A stretch of DNA of 41,806 bases from an uncultured Arenicella sp. (GTDB taxonomy: Bacteria > Pseudomonadota > Gammaproteobacteria > Arenicellales > Arenicellaceae). Location: NCBI GenBank assembly GCA_937973905.1, contig CALJJR010000108.1, forward strand, positions 1 through 41,806, written 5' to 3'. How positions within the stretch are numbered: the stretch's first letter is position 1; the number at the start of each line of letters is the position of its first letter. The position numbers and the translations under genes are program-made. This document shows, one piece after another, positions 1 through 8,843 of this stretch. Below the pieces are notes generated by a model. That model saw only the letters and a list, made by a program, of their open reading frames with translations, searched no databases and was not told the DNA's origin.

Positions 1-1152
1 TATTTTGCTGGCCCGCGTTCTTTCACCGGCGAAGACGTCGTAGAACTTCATGGACATGGAGGGCCGGTAATTCTTGATACCCTGATGGCCGAACTGATAG
101 CACTGGGAGCAAGGCAGGCAAGGGCTGGCGAGTTTAGCGAGCGCGCTTTTCTGAATGACAAAATAGACCTCGTACAAGCAGAGGCTATCGCCGATCTCAT
201 CGATAGCACTACCGCGGCGGCAGCACGAGGCGCAGCCAAGTCTATGCAAGGTGCTTTTTCCAAGCATATAAACGAGCTGCAAGCTGAGCTTATCGAGTTA
301 CGAGTTTACGTGGAAGCGGCAATCGATTTTCCTGAAGAAGAAATAGACTTTTTAGCAGATGATGGAATCCGTAGCCGCATCGATGCGGTGATAGAAAAGT
401 TGCACGCAACATTGCGTCAAGCAGGCCAGGGTGCAATTTTGAGGAATGGTTTGACTGTGGTCTTAGCGGGTAAACCTAATGCCGGAAAATCGAGTTTGTT
501 GAATGCTTTAGCTGGCGAGCAAACCGCGATTGTGACCGATGTGCCAGGCACAACTCGGGATGTTATTCGTCAAACCATAAGCCTTGATGGTCTACCGGTG
601 CACCTGGTTGATACTGCCGGGCTGAGAGATGCAACGGATCAAGTGGAGCAAATAGGTGTGCAGCGAGCGCTAGAGGCTATAGAGCTTGCTGATCATGTAT
701 TGTATTTAGTTGACTCGTCTGCTGAAGATTCGTTAACGGATGAGCTGATAAAAAACGATGTATTGAAACAAGTGAAAAGCAGTCTGGTATTTAACAAGAT
801 CGATCTATTGGATGACGTCACCAGAATCCAGCAAGAGCACCCAAAAGCATTGATGATTTCAGTCCAGACTGGCGCGGGTATCGACGATCTAAGCACTTAT
901 CTAAAAACCATAGCAGGCTTTCAAAGCGAAACGGAGACCACCTATACCGCGCGTCGTCGGCATCTTGTTGCTTTGGAGAATGCCTTGTCTTGTGTAACCA
1001 ATGGCAAGGAACAGCTTATAGTGAACAATGCTGGAGAGCTGTTGGCTGATGATCTGCGCCAAGCGCAGGAATTTTTAAGCCAGATCACTGGAGAGTTCAG
1101 TGCCGATGACTTACTCGGCGAAATTTTTGCCGGCTTTTGTATCGGTAAATAA
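1..1152 (+). CDS. mnmE: tRNA modification GTPase MnmE (5' end outside window)
   Basis: MnmE works with MnmG to add the carboxymethylaminomethyl group at uridine 34 of certain tRNAs. The reading frame is open from base 1, and the first codons read as the family's N-terminal FxGPRSFTGEDVVELHGHGG-type block, so the gene begins upstream and the first internal ATG at 85 is not the start. A G-domain is visible: P-loop GKPNAGKSS near 470-495, the TTRDV switch near 550, and DTAGLRD at 610-630. The protein ends in CIGK, the conserved C-terminal motif whose Cys is essential in the family. 384 codons are present of a usual length of about 450. A 73-base gap separates it from the next gene. Identification is secure. 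Confidence 0.97.
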   Translation, partial: YFAGPRSFTGEDVVELHGHGGPVILDTLMAELIALGARQARAGEFSERAFLNDKIDLVQAEAIADLIDSTTAAAARGAAKSMQGAFSKHINELQAELIELRVYVEAAIDFPEEEIDFLADDGIRSRIDAVIEKLHATLRQAGQGAILRNGLTVVLAGKPNAGKSSLLNALAGEQTAIVTDVPGTTRDVIRQTISLDGLPVHLVDTAGLRDATDQVEQIGVQRALEAIELADHVLYLVDSSAEDSLTDELIKNDVLKQVKSSLVFNKIDLLDDVTRIQQEHPKALMISVQTGAGIDDLSTYLKTIAGFQSETETTYTARRRHLVALENALSCVTNGKEQLIVNNAGELLADDLRQAQEFLSQITGEFSADDLLGEIFAGFCIGK

Positions 1153-1225
1153 CTTGCGGTAAAGCGTGCAGATAACTAAAGTGTCGAAGCTTCATCGCGT
1201 AGGATTTTTTGTAAAAGCATAAAGT

Positions 1226-2404
1226 ATGTCTGCACGTATTATTTTAATCATAGTTTTCACGCTGGGGCTGGTGGCTTTTGGCTGGTGGTGGCTGAACGGG
1301 GGTATTGACGATTCTAAGGACCAAGATAATGCTTCCGATACCACCGCTCAAGACGGCTTAGTCAAGAATAACGCTGAGCAACCAAACCCTAACCGGAACA
1401 CTGATGCTGACGCGACAGAAACATCGGAAGACAATCCCTACGACGATGCCGTCATAAAGTCGCAAATAATGCAGGTAGCAGATTTATATGCGGATGCTTC
1501 TCGCTACCCGCATTTTTCACAGCCAATCCTTAACCCAGAAGAGTTTGAGGAGCCTGAGCCTTTTGATGAAACAGAAGTGGATACGCCGTTCCCTCAAGAA
1601 GGCGATGAAGAGCCGATCAGGCTGCAGTTAGCGACCGAGAGATATCAGTATTTTACAGGCGATACCATTCGAGCTCGTTTGCGAGTTTTAAATGCTGAAC
1701 CGGGCGAGTTTATTAGTGCATTTGGTAACTTAGCTGGAGACCAAGGTGATGCCGGTCTTGCAATTGAGTTTCAAGCAAGTGAGAACCCTGCGGAGTTGTT
1801 TGCAGACTTCGATACCAAACTGGTTTCAGCGGCGGCGATGTCACCGGAAATGTTGTTGAAGGTACAGGTCCAAGTCAACGAAACTCCGTTATTCACAACC
1901 TTGGGGTTTCGCTATCAAGCCGCCGAAGCGCGGTTGGTCGCCGTGCCTTGGGCACGGCCCGAAGGAGCGTTTTTAGAAATCGCTCTACAGTATGAAGTCG
2001 CAGTGAGTGGCTACTACTTTAGCCAAGCCGTATTGGCGGATCTGCAGACTGGGCAGCCCCTAGTTCAATTGCAAGGCGAGGGTCGCTTGCAACAAGGGAA
2101 CGACATTCTAACTTTGCGCGCGCATGTGCAGGCACTCAAAGCGGTAGGTTCGGAAGGGCCTTATTTGTTAAGGACCATTCGCAGCTACCGTGGTGCCGAG
2201 GTAGGCGAGAGTTTTGACAAACCGGCGGCAAATTTAACGCAAAGTTACGAGATTCCCGGCTATTCGTTTGACCGATACGAGGATAGCCAGTATGTTGACC
2301 CGCTAGCGCAGGAGCGAGCCGAGTTCTTGCGCGAGTTGGGCGGCGTGGAGAGCATAGAAAGTACTGAAAACACTCCGGACAGCGCCACGACAGAAGAAAA
2401 CTAA
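1226..2404 (+). CDS. Membrane-anchored acidic protein of unknown function
   Basis: I do not recognise this 392-residue protein. It starts with one hydrophobic segment (about residues 4-24, IILIIVFTLGLVAFGWWW) and no obvious cleavage site, so it is probably anchored in the inner membrane with its body in the periplasm. Residues 27-120 are low in complexity, rich in Asp, Glu, Asn and Pro, and look like a disordered linker. From about residue 125 the pattern alternates as in beta-sandwich domains (RLQLATERYQYFTGDTIRARLRV), followed by a Tyr/Asp-rich tail (YSFDRYEDSQYVDP) and an acidic end. It follows mnmE in the same direction with a 73-base gap. Function is left open. Confidence 0.8.
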   Translation: MSARIILIIVFTLGLVAFGWWWLNGGIDDSKDQDNASDTTAQDGLVKNNAEQPNPNRNTDADATETSEDNPYDDAVIKSQIMQVADLYADASRYPHFSQPILNPEEFEEPEPFDETEVDTPFPQEGDEEPIRLQLATERYQYFTGDTIRARLRVLNAEPGEFISAFGNLAGDQGDAGLAIEFQASENPAELFADFDTKLVSAAAMSPEMLLKVQVQVNETPLFTTLGFRYQAAEARLVAVPWARPEGAFLEIALQYEVAVSGYYFSQAVLADLQTGQPLVQLQGEGRLQQGNDILTLRAHVQALKAVGSEGPYLLRTIRSYRGAEVGESFDKPAANLTQSYEIPGYSFDRYEDSQYVDPLAQERAEFLRELGGVESIESTENTPDSATTEEN

Positions 2405-2456
2405 TTAGAGGTCGAAAACGACCCATTTTTAACTACTGAAAATAAGGAGAACAACA

Positions 2457-3497
2457 ATGCGAGCAAAACTTTTACTGGCGATTGTCGCAGTCTTAGCTTG
2501 TGCCAACGTGCAGGCAAAACTGGCGGGTAAGAATGTCGTCTTAGTGCATGGTTTTCAACCAAGCCAATTGCAGAGCCAACCTAACATCGCTGAGCAACAA
2601 TCTGATGCGAATGCGTATTGGAGCGCCTACTGGGGTAGCCGCGCAGAAGCTAACATCTACTGGTCTTCAACTGAACGCATAGCTGGCGGCATTAAAGACA
2701 GCGTGCGTAACCAAATCTTAGCCCTGGAAGCGCAAGGAACATGCAGCGCTGGTTGTGTTTTCGTGACTCATTCCACAGGTGATTTGGTAATTAGAGATGC
2801 GCTTACCAGACTCAACCAATGGGGTGTAAATCCAAATCAGTTTAGAGTATTAGCGGTGCTGGATTTCGCTGGTGCCGGTGGCGGCACAGAGCTGGCAGAC
2901 ATCGCTGTCTCGATAGCCCAGGGAAGCGGTTTCATCAATAGCGTTCAAAAAGGCGCGATTAGTTTATTTTTAGGTTTCTCACCAACGCCAGACAGAATCG
3001 GGGTGCTCAATGATCTACGACCTGGCACGGCACGACAAATAGCCACCGCGAACAACAGTTACCCCCGGCTTAGATTTGTAGGTACGGGCAGCGAATTTTT
3101 GAGCGCAACTAAGCCATTTATCTCTGGCGGTGACGACAGTGTGGTACCGCTGCATAGCGCTTGTGGAGCACCCAGCAGAGCGTCGTATGATTCATGCAGT
3201 CGTTCCGTTCAGGTGAATGGGGTTTTGCGTAGTGTCTCCGCCGCCCCATCGTCACTACGTTTCAATCACTTTGCAATTTTAATGGGTGAAGGTACCAACC
3301 ACAGCGAAGCCATTAGCAGTTCTCGCAGTGGGAACTTTACTACCGTGACGAATAACGCCAGTTTGGGCGGTTTAGCGGTCGATTTCGCCACCCGCACATC
3401 ACGTAAATGGTGGGCGTTCTGGCGAAAAGTACGCCATGTACGAAATGGCGACCGTAAAAGCATGTCGGCAAACGTATACGACACCTTGAACAACTGA
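2457..3497 (+). CDS. Secreted lipase-like alpha/beta hydrolase
   Basis: This is probably an exported esterase or lipase. The N-terminus is a classic signal peptide (MRAKLLLAIVAVLACANVQA, cleavage after AQA or nearby). An oxyanion-hole strand KNVVLVHGF follows. The nucleophile elbow is THSTGD with Ser106; Asp226 or Asp227 in GGDDSVVPLHS and His271 in FNHFAIL complete a plausible catalytic triad. Four Cys in two spaced pairs suggest disulfides in the periplasm or outside the cell. The elbow reads HSTG rather than GxSxG, which occurs in some lipase families. A good ribosome site, AAGGAG, lies at about 2443-2448 before the ATG, and a strong terminator follows. Substrate cannot be read from sequence. 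Confidence 0.85.
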   Translation: MRAKLLLAIVAVLACANVQAKLAGKNVVLVHGFQPSQLQSQPNIAEQQSDANAYWSAYWGSRAEANIYWSSTERIAGGIKDSVRNQILALEAQGTCSAGCVFVTHSTGDLVIRDALTRLNQWGVNPNQFRVLAVLDFAGAGGGTELADIAVSIAQGSGFINSVQKGAISLFLGFSPTPDRIGVLNDLRPGTARQIATANNSYPRLRFVGTGSEFLSATKPFISGGDDSVVPLHSACGAPSRASYDSCSRSVQVNGVLRSVSAAPSSLRFNHFAILMGEGTNHSEAISSSRSGNFTTVTNNASLGGLAVDFATRTSRKWWAFWRKVRHVRNGDRKSMSANVYDTLNN

Positions 3498-3518
3498 TTG
3501 ATATAATCATTAAGAGTT

Positions 3519-3546
3519 AAAGAGCCTCTTAGGAGGCTCTTTTTTT
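3519..3546 (+). terminator. Rho-independent terminator after the lipase-like gene
   Basis: The arm AGAGCCTC (3521-3528) pairs perfectly with GAGGCTCT (3533-3540) around a TTAG loop, and the stem can extend by two A-T pairs. It is followed directly by a run of T. It lies 22 bases after the stop of the hydrolase and ends that transcription unit. Confidence 0.9.
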
Positions 3547-3595
3547 GCCTCATTGCCACCCAGCCAGAACGTAACGACTGCGATTTAAGTACCTG

Positions 3596-4972
3596 ATGGA
3601 TACAAAGCCACCATTAAAGAAATTAAAGCAGAACGCTCTGCAACGACGACTGTCGGTGGCGATTGCGGGGGCCAGTAGTGGCGCACGAATTCTTGGTGCC
3701 CATGCGGGCAGTGTGTTTAAGAATACAAAAGATAAAGCTGCAATACGTAGAGAGTCGATTGCGAAAGAGGCAGAAAACTTCACGGCTAAACTTGGCGAAT
3801 TAAAAGGCGCTTACGTCAAAATAGGCCAAATAATGGCGATGTACGGCGACCATTTGTTACCACCAGAAGTCACAAGCGCATTGCGTGAACTCGAGCATCA
3901 AACGGTGGCCATGGATTGGTCGACGATCCACGCAGCATTACAGCAAGAACTCGGCGATCGATTAGCCGACTTGGCAATCGAAAAAACAGCCATAGCGGCG
4001 GCTTCATTGTCGCAAGTACACCGGGCAACTCTCGCGGGTGCCGAGCGCTCACTGTGCGTCAAGGTGCAGTATCCAGGTGTAGCCGCCACAATCGAAAGTG
4101 ACTTTGCGACAGTCTTACAGATGCTCAAGTTTGCTCGTTGGGTGCCAAATGGAAAGGAGTTTGAAGACTGGTTGCAAGACATCAAATCAATGTTGGTAGA
4201 AGAGGTTGATTATATTCGCGAAGCAGAGATGACCGCACGGGTGGCGAAGCTAGTGGATGGAGATCCGCGGTATATCGTGCCGAGTATTGTTAAGGAATAT
4301 TCGACCAGTTCTGTGCTTACCATGGACTATATTGATGGTGCAGTGGTTACCGAAAAACGCGTCACTCGCCTGTCACAAGCGCGTCGCAACGCTTTAGCCA
4401 TCGCCATGTTAGAAAACTTCTTTGTAGAAGTTTTTGAATGGGGATTGATGCAGACTGACCCCAACTTTGGGAACTATCGAATTCAGTTTCGTAGCGATAG
4501 GGGTCATCCAGACAAGCTCGTTCTACTAGATTTCGGAGCAGTTAGAGAGCTATCCCAATCTTTTCAAAAAGCATTGCAACGTACAATCTTGGCAGCACAC
4601 TTGGCCGATCGGGATGGGGTAATTCAGGGAGCCACTGAACTAGGGTGTTTAAAGAGTGATTCTGCAAAGACAGTACAGGACTCATTCGCAGATTTCTGCA
4701 TATTGTTGATGGAACCTTTCAAAACAGATCATACAGCCACACCCAGTTTTGCACTTACCAAGCGCGGCGAATATAACTGGCAAGGCTCCAAGCTACTAAA
4801 GCGCGTCGGTAAGGTTGGTGCCAAGGCGATTATTACCGAGGGTTTTACCTCACCGCCCAAGGAGTTCGCATTAATAGCTCGTAAACTATCGGGTGTGTTC
4901 ACGTTTATTACTGCTTTAGAAGCGGAATTTAACGCGTCGCCAATCATCGAAAAATACCTGCCCACCAAATAA
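3596..4972 (+). CDS. ABC1/UbiB-family atypical kinase (COQ8-like)
   Basis: A 458-residue ABC1 (AarF/UbiB) family protein. In this family the members support ubiquinone synthesis or lipid homeostasis as ATPases rather than ordinary protein kinases. Visible motifs are KIGQ at 75-78, the Ala-rich loop AAASLSQ at 134-140, VKVQYPG at 155-161 with Lys156, EEVDYIREAE near 202-211, the catalytic loop QTDPNFGNY at 286-294 and the metal-binding DFG at 312-314. The loop has QTDPN, as in the eukaryotic COQ8/ADCK3 type, rather than the HADPHPGN typical of bacterial UbiB. No C-terminal transmembrane pair like that of E. coli UbiB is evident. The gene stands alone after a terminator, so a role in ubiquinone synthesis is plausible but unproven. 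Confidence 0.9.
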   Translation: MDTKPPLKKLKQNALQRRLSVAIAGASSGARILGAHAGSVFKNTKDKAAIRRESIAKEAENFTAKLGELKGAYVKIGQIMAMYGDHLLPPEVTSALRELEHQTVAMDWSTIHAALQQELGDRLADLAIEKTAIAAASLSQVHRATLAGAERSLCVKVQYPGVAATIESDFATVLQMLKFARWVPNGKEFEDWLQDIKSMLVEEVDYIREAEMTARVAKLVDGDPRYIVPSIVKEYSTSSVLTMDYIDGAVVTEKRVTRLSQARRNALAIAMLENFFVEVFEWGLMQTDPNFGNYRIQFRSDRGHPDKLVLLDFGAVRELSQSFQKALQRTILAAHLADRDGVIQGATELGCLKSDSAKTVQDSFADFCILLMEPFKTDHTATPSFALTKRGEYNWQGSKLLKRVGKVGAKAIITEGFTSPPKEFALIARKLSGVFTFITALEAEFNASPIIEKYLPTK

Positions 4973-5048
4973 GCCCTGCCGAGTTCGTAATTGTTACAAC
5001 TCCGCTAAGCTGATTTATTTGCGCGCAAGGCTCAGTAAACTCCGAGCT

Positions 5049-5648
5049 ATGCCAAGGTTTACTGCATCATTTTTTACAGAACGCCATCGTTGGTTTTCGG
5101 CGTGTTGTTTGGCGGTGGTCGCACACATTAGCGTATTTACTCTAGTGGGTTTACCGCAAGCAGTAGAGACTAAAACCAAACCTAATCTCAGTATCACATT
5201 AACGTCATCTGCTGAGCCACTTGAAGAAACCGTCGCTGAGACTGAAGAGCCCCAAACCATTTCTGAGAACCTAACGGCGCCAAAACCACAATTGAGTTCT
5301 GCAGTTGAACCAACCAGCGAGCCGGCGGCAGAAGAGCAAGCGCCTGCCGCGATAAGCATTGAGTCAATCGACTCTTTTGTGGCTATTGAAACTGAGCAAT
5401 ATTTGCAAAAGTCACCAGGCGTTTTACCAGATTTCGAGGCAACCTTCGCCCCACAGTTTGAGGAGCGAGCCGAAGATTTGCGCGTGTATAAAAATCCTTA
5501 TGGAGAGGTTCATGTAGAGGCTCGGCTCGGCAACCAAACGCTTTGTTATCAGGGAAATAGCACCGCACCGGATGATGATTGGGGTTTTAATCTGGTGATG
5601 TTCTATGCTTGTACTAACAAACATGGAATTACTTTGAATTTGAAATGA
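5049..5648 (+). CDS. TonB-like anchored protein of unknown function
   Basis: The protein has a short basic N-terminus, one hydrophobic segment (about residues 14-33, WFSACCLAVVAHISVFTLVG), then an acidic stretch rich in Glu, Pro, Thr and Ser, and a small C-terminal domain of about 80 residues with two Cys (LCYQG and FYACTNK). The layout resembles TonB or other periplasm-spanning anchors, but I see no TonB C-terminal motif. The frame is open further upstream to a TTG at 5019; I chose the ATG at 5049 because the hydrophobic segment then sits at a normal distance from the start, though neither start has a convincing ribosome site. Its stop overlaps the next start (ATGA), so it is cotranslated with the cupin. 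Confidence 0.65.
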   Translation: MPRFTASFFTERHRWFSACCLAVVAHISVFTLVGLPQAVETKTKPNLSITLTSSAEPLEETVAETEEPQTISENLTAPKPQLSSAVEPTSEPAAEEQAPAAISIESIDSFVAIETEQYLQKSPGVLPDFEATFAPQFEERAEDLRVYKNPYGEVHVEARLGNQTLCYQGNSTAPDDDWGFNLVMFYACTNKHGITLNLK

Positions 5649-6004
5649 ACAATCACGTAGAAGAATACTTTTTTAAAGAAGGCTGCTTTATTGAAGAGTG
5701 GTTAAACTCCGAGGATGATGCTGAGCTATCCGTCGCTCAAGTTCGCGTTGAACCCGGCGTGACAACACATTTGCACAGCCTCACCGAAACGGTAGAGCGG
5801 TACGTAATTCTACATGGCTCTGCGCGTGTTACGGTCGGTGAGGAACAATGGCATGTCACGGCCAAAGACGTGGTTACGATACCCGCCGGTACGCCACAAC
5901 GTATCCAAAACTTGGAGCAAACTGATCTCGTCTTCTTGGCAATTTGTACACCGCGCTTTCAACCAGAGAATTATCACGATTTGTCCAACGCCTTCGGGAG
6001 TTAA
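5645..6004 (+). CDS. Small single-domain cupin protein
   Basis: A 119-residue one-domain cupin. The first cupin motif is present with metal ligands in THLHSLTETVERYVILHG (His, His, Glu), and the second motif reads TIPAGTPQRIQN, where Arg stands at the usual His position and PQxIxN is the common variant. Such proteins bind a metal and act as isomerases, dioxygenases or sugar-binding sensors; the substrate cannot be named. It overlaps the upstream gene by four bases (ATGA) and is followed by an 88-base gap before mnmG. Family assignment is firm; function is not. Confidence 0.88.
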   Translation: MNNHVEEYFFKEGCFIEEWLNSEDDAELSVAQVRVEPGVTTHLHSLTETVERYVILHGSARVTVGEEQWHVTAKDVVTIPAGTPQRIQNLEQTDLVFLAICTPRFQPENYHDLSNAFGS

Positions 6005-6092
6005 AAACTCTCGCCATCTGGATGGCGGCCAGGGAGTGAAAGCGATAGAATTCGCGTTTTAGCGCTTAGCGCAGATTATTCTAGCAACCACT

Positions 6093-7973
6093 ATGTTTCA
6101 CAGTGAAACGTTCGACGTAATTGTTATCGGAGGCGGCCACGCCGGTACCGAGGCGGCCCTTGCCAGTGCCCGCCTTGGTGTGCGGACTCTGTTGTTAACA
6201 CATAATATCGAAACCATTGGCCAGATGAGTTGTAACCCTGCCATTGGTGGGATTGGCAAAGGCCATATCGTTAAAGAAATTGACGCCATGGGTGGGGTGA
6301 TGGCTGAAGCCATCGATAAAGGTGGTATTCAGTTTCGTACGCTCAACGCTCGCAAAGGCCCAGCGGTACGAGCGACGCGCGCACAAGCTGACCGAGTGCT
6401 GTACAAGGCGGCTGTGCGTGAAGCGGTTGAAAACCAAGAAAATCTATCTTTGTTTCAACAATCTGCCGACGATCTAATTGTGGAAAATGATCGTGTGGTC
6501 GGTGTCGTCACGCAGATGGGTTTGAAGTTTCGATCTCGAACTGTGGTACTTACCACCGGAACGTTTCTCGGCGGGATTATCCACATCGGTATGGAAAACT
6601 TTCAAGGTGGACGAGCTGGTGACCCGCCTTCAAATGCTTTGGCGACGCGTCTGCGCGAGCTGCCGTTTCACGTGGAACGGCTAAAGACCGGTACGCCTGC
6701 AAGATTGGACGCACGTACCATCGATTTTAGTCAGCTCGAGGCGCAGCCTGGCGACACGCCAGTACCAGTGTTCTCATTCTTAGGTTCGGCTGAAGATCAT
6801 CCTCAGCAAGTGAATTGCTACATAACCCACACTAATAAGAAAACCCATGACTTAATACGTGAGGGTCTTGATCGTTCACCACTTTACAGTGGTGTTATTG
6901 AGGGGGTGGGGCCGCGGTATTGCCCGTCGATCGAAGATAAGATAATGCGCTTTGTCGATAAAGACTCGCATCAAATCTTCGTTGAACCTGAAGGTTTAAA
7001 GACACATGAGGTTTATCCAAATGGAATATCCACCTCCTTGCCTTACGATGTTCAGCATCGATTTATTCAATCTATCGTAGGTTTTGAAAACGCACAGATA
7101 GTTCGCCCTGGCTATGCCATCGAGTACGACTTTTTTGATCCTAGAGGGTTGAAGCCAACGCTAGAGACAAAACATGTCGATGGCCTCTACTTTGCTGGCC
7201 AGATTAATGGCACCACTGGTTATGAAGAAGCCGCCGGACAAGGCCTGTTAGCAGGTCTAAATGCGGCGCGTCAAGCTCGTGAAAAGGAAGGTTGGTACCC
7301 AACCCGGGATCAAGCTTACATTGGCGTATTGGTGGACGATCTGATTACCATGGGCACTAAAGAACCCTATCGAATGTTCACTTCAAGGGCTGAATACCGT
7401 CTGCTCTTAAGAGAAGATAATGCAGATTTACGTTTGACTGAAATAGCGCGTGACCTAGGCCTGGTCGATGATCGAAGATGGGCGGCCTTCAGTGCCAAGC
7501 GAGAAGCAATAGAGTTAGAAAAGCAGCGCTTGAATGCTACGTGGTTGCGACCTGGCAGTGTGCCTGATGAGGTGGCAACTGAGGTCGTTGGTAATACCTT
7601 AAAAAAGGAAGCCAATTTGATGGAATTGTTGCGCCGACCTGAAGTTAGTTACGAGAAATTGATGACTTTACCTGGTGCTGGTGATGCGGTCTCTAGCCCT
7701 ACGGTTGCAGAGCAGCTGGAGATTCAGGCGAAATACCACGGCTATATAGAGCGTCAGCAGGCTGAAATAGAAAAACAAAAACGCAATGAGACAACGGAAC
7801 TCCCTTTAGATTTGGACTACGCTCTGGTGCGAGGTTTGTCGAACGAAGTTATGCAAAAGTTGAACGAGCACAAGCCAGCCACCATTGGGCAAGCTGCGCG
7901 CATTTCGGGCGTGACTGCGGCGGCGATCTCTTTACTATTGATTTACTTAAAGAAACACGGCAAAGCGGCTTAA
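6093..7973 (+). CDS. mnmG: tRNA uridine 34 carboxymethylaminomethyl synthase, FAD subunit MnmG
   Basis: MnmG (GidA) binds FAD and NADH and, with MnmE, modifies U34 of tRNAs. The N-terminus has the dinucleotide-binding [10 protein letters not shown], followed by the family signatures [40 protein letters not shown] and [19 protein letters not shown]. At 626 residues it is near the usual length of about 630. The ATG at 6093 has no clear Shine-Dalgarno sequence but matches the expected N-terminus. The gene is followed by rsmG after 121 bases, the classic gidA-gidB order. A candidate parS site lies inside the coding sequence at 6664-6679. Confidence 0.98.
   Translation: MFHSETFDVIVIGGGHAGTEAALASARLGVRTLLLTHNIETIGQMSCNPAIGGIGKGHIVKEIDAMGGVMAEAIDKGGIQFRTLNARKGPAVRATRAQADRVLYKAAVREAVENQENLSLFQQSADDLIVENDRVVGVVTQMGLKFRSRTVVLTTGTFLGGIIHIGMENFQGGRAGDPPSNALATRLRELPFHVERLKTGTPARLDARTIDFSQLEAQPGDTPVPVFSFLGSAEDHPQQVNCYITHTNKKTHDLIREGLDRSPLYSGVIEGVGPRYCPSIEDKIMRFVDKDSHQIFVEPEGLKTHEVYPNGISTSLPYDVQHRFIQSIVGFENAQIVRPGYAIEYDFFDPRGLKPTLETKHVDGLYFAGQINGTTGYEEAAGQGLLAGLNAARQAREKEGWYPTRDQAYIGVLVDDLITMGTKEPYRMFTSRAEYRLLLREDNADLRLTEIARDLGLVDDRRWAAFSAKREAIELEKQRLNATWLRPGSVPDEVATEVVGNTLKKEANLMELLRRPEVSYEKLMTLPGAGDAVSSPTVAEQLEIQAKYHGYIERQQAEIEKQKRNETTELPLDLDYALVRGLSNEVMQKLNEHKPATIGQAARISGVTAAAISLLLIYLKKHGKAA
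6664..6679. other. Candidate parS (ParB-binding) site inside mnmG
   Basis: The 16-mer CGTTTCACGTGGAACG contains the full 14-base core GTTYCACGTGRAAC of chromosomal parS sites, differing from the usual T...A flanks only at the outermost bases. It is nearly palindromic. It encodes FHVER in a stretch just before the conserved RLKTGTP motif, so the codons are not obviously forced. Chromosomal parS sites often lie near gid and par genes. I saw no second site with the CACGTG core in the window. The ParB gene is at 29563. Binding is inferred from sequence only. Confidence 0.7.
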
Positions 7974-8051
7974 GCCTGTTCCAATCAAAAAAATGGCGAA
8001 ATTATGGTGTTTACACAAACACTCGCCTCGCGCATGGGTGTTTGTTGTCGA

Positions 8052-8063
8052 TTGCCCTATAAT
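8052..8063 (+). promoter_or_regulatory. Possible -10 element upstream of rsmG
   Basis: The mnmG-rsmG gap holds a perfect TATAAT at 8058-8063, 32 bases before the rsmG ATG. No good -35 hexamer sits 16-18 bases upstream. A short inverted repeat, GTGTTT / AAACAC (8007-8022), lies further upstream. This may be a weak or activator-dependent promoter; evidence is thin. Confidence 0.3.
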
Positions 8064-8094
8064 CTCCCTCCCGTTTTGGTGATTTTGATCAGCT

Positions 8095-8757
8095 ATGAGC
8101 GAAGCACAGCAGGTACAAGAAGACGTTCAAGAAATGTTTGAAGAACGAATAATGCAGGGGTTGGATGCGATGGACGTATCCTATGGGGAACGCGCTATCA
8201 CTAAGCTGGTCGAGTTCATGGAACTCTTGCGCGAATGGAATCAAACTCACAACTTGACTGCGGTCGACGATCTTGACGAAATGGTCGGAGTGCATATCCT
8301 CGATAGCGCTAGCATTAAGCCGTATATGAAAGGCGCCAGTTTGCTGGACGTTGGTAGTGGCGCCGGTTTGCCAGGCATGGTGTTGGCGATCTTATCCCCC
8401 GCTTTAGAGGTGACATCGATCGAAACTCGCGGCAAGAAAGCTCAGTTTCAAATGTATGCGGCTAATAAGCTCGGGCTGGACAATTTCACCGTCGAAAACA
8501 GTCGTGTTGAAGAGTTTGATCCCAAAGAAAAGTTTGCCATGGTGGTGGCTAGAGCTTACGCAGACCTAGAAACCTTGGTAGACAGTTCCAAACAGGCCAT
8601 AGCATCAAATGGACGATGGTTGGCGATGAAGGGCGCAGTAACCAAGGAAGAGCTTAAACCAATAAAAAAAATGAACCTTAAATACGATACCTTCGCATTG
8701 AAGGTGCCAGAATTAGACGCGCAAAGAAATTTGGTTGTAATCCACCCAGCTCGTTAG
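8095..8757 (+). CDS. rsmG: 16S rRNA (guanine527-N7)-methyltransferase RsmG
   Basis: RsmG (GidB) methylates N7 of G527 in 16S rRNA using S-adenosylmethionine. The protein shows LLREWNQTHNLTAV at about residues 44-57 and the SAM-binding glycine loop DVGSGAGLPG at 85-94, both family hallmarks. At 220 residues its length is normal. It begins with an extra charged N-terminal stretch. It follows mnmG as is common, but the expected next neighbours parA and parB are displaced by about 20 kb of pigment-cluster DNA. No ribosome site is evident before the ATG. Confidence 0.97.
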   Translation: MSEAQQVQEDVQEMFEERIMQGLDAMDVSYGERAITKLVEFMELLREWNQTHNLTAVDDLDEMVGVHILDSASIKPYMKGASLLDVGSGAGLPGMVLAILSPALEVTSIETRGKKAQFQMYAANKLGLDNFTVENSRVEEFDPKEKFAMVVARAYADLETLVDSSKQAIASNGRWLAMKGAVTKEELKPIKKMNLKYDTFALKVPELDAQRNLVVIHPAR

Positions 8758-8843
8758 CTTTTTCTTTAGCGATCGTGATCTAATTCTGGCTTGCTTGCAG
8801 CGGTGCTGCGGGCCAGTTGATAACACCGCTCATCTTCCAGGTT

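Noticed and set aside
6012-6027. Hairpin CGCCAT-CTGG-ATGGCG after the cupin gene
   Set aside because: The stem is only six bases and no T run follows, so termination is not supported.
6577-6585. Perfect DnaA box TTATCCACA inside mnmG
   Set aside because: It is single, lies in codons for a normal MnmG stretch, and is not accompanied by other boxes or an AT-rich region, so no origin is called.
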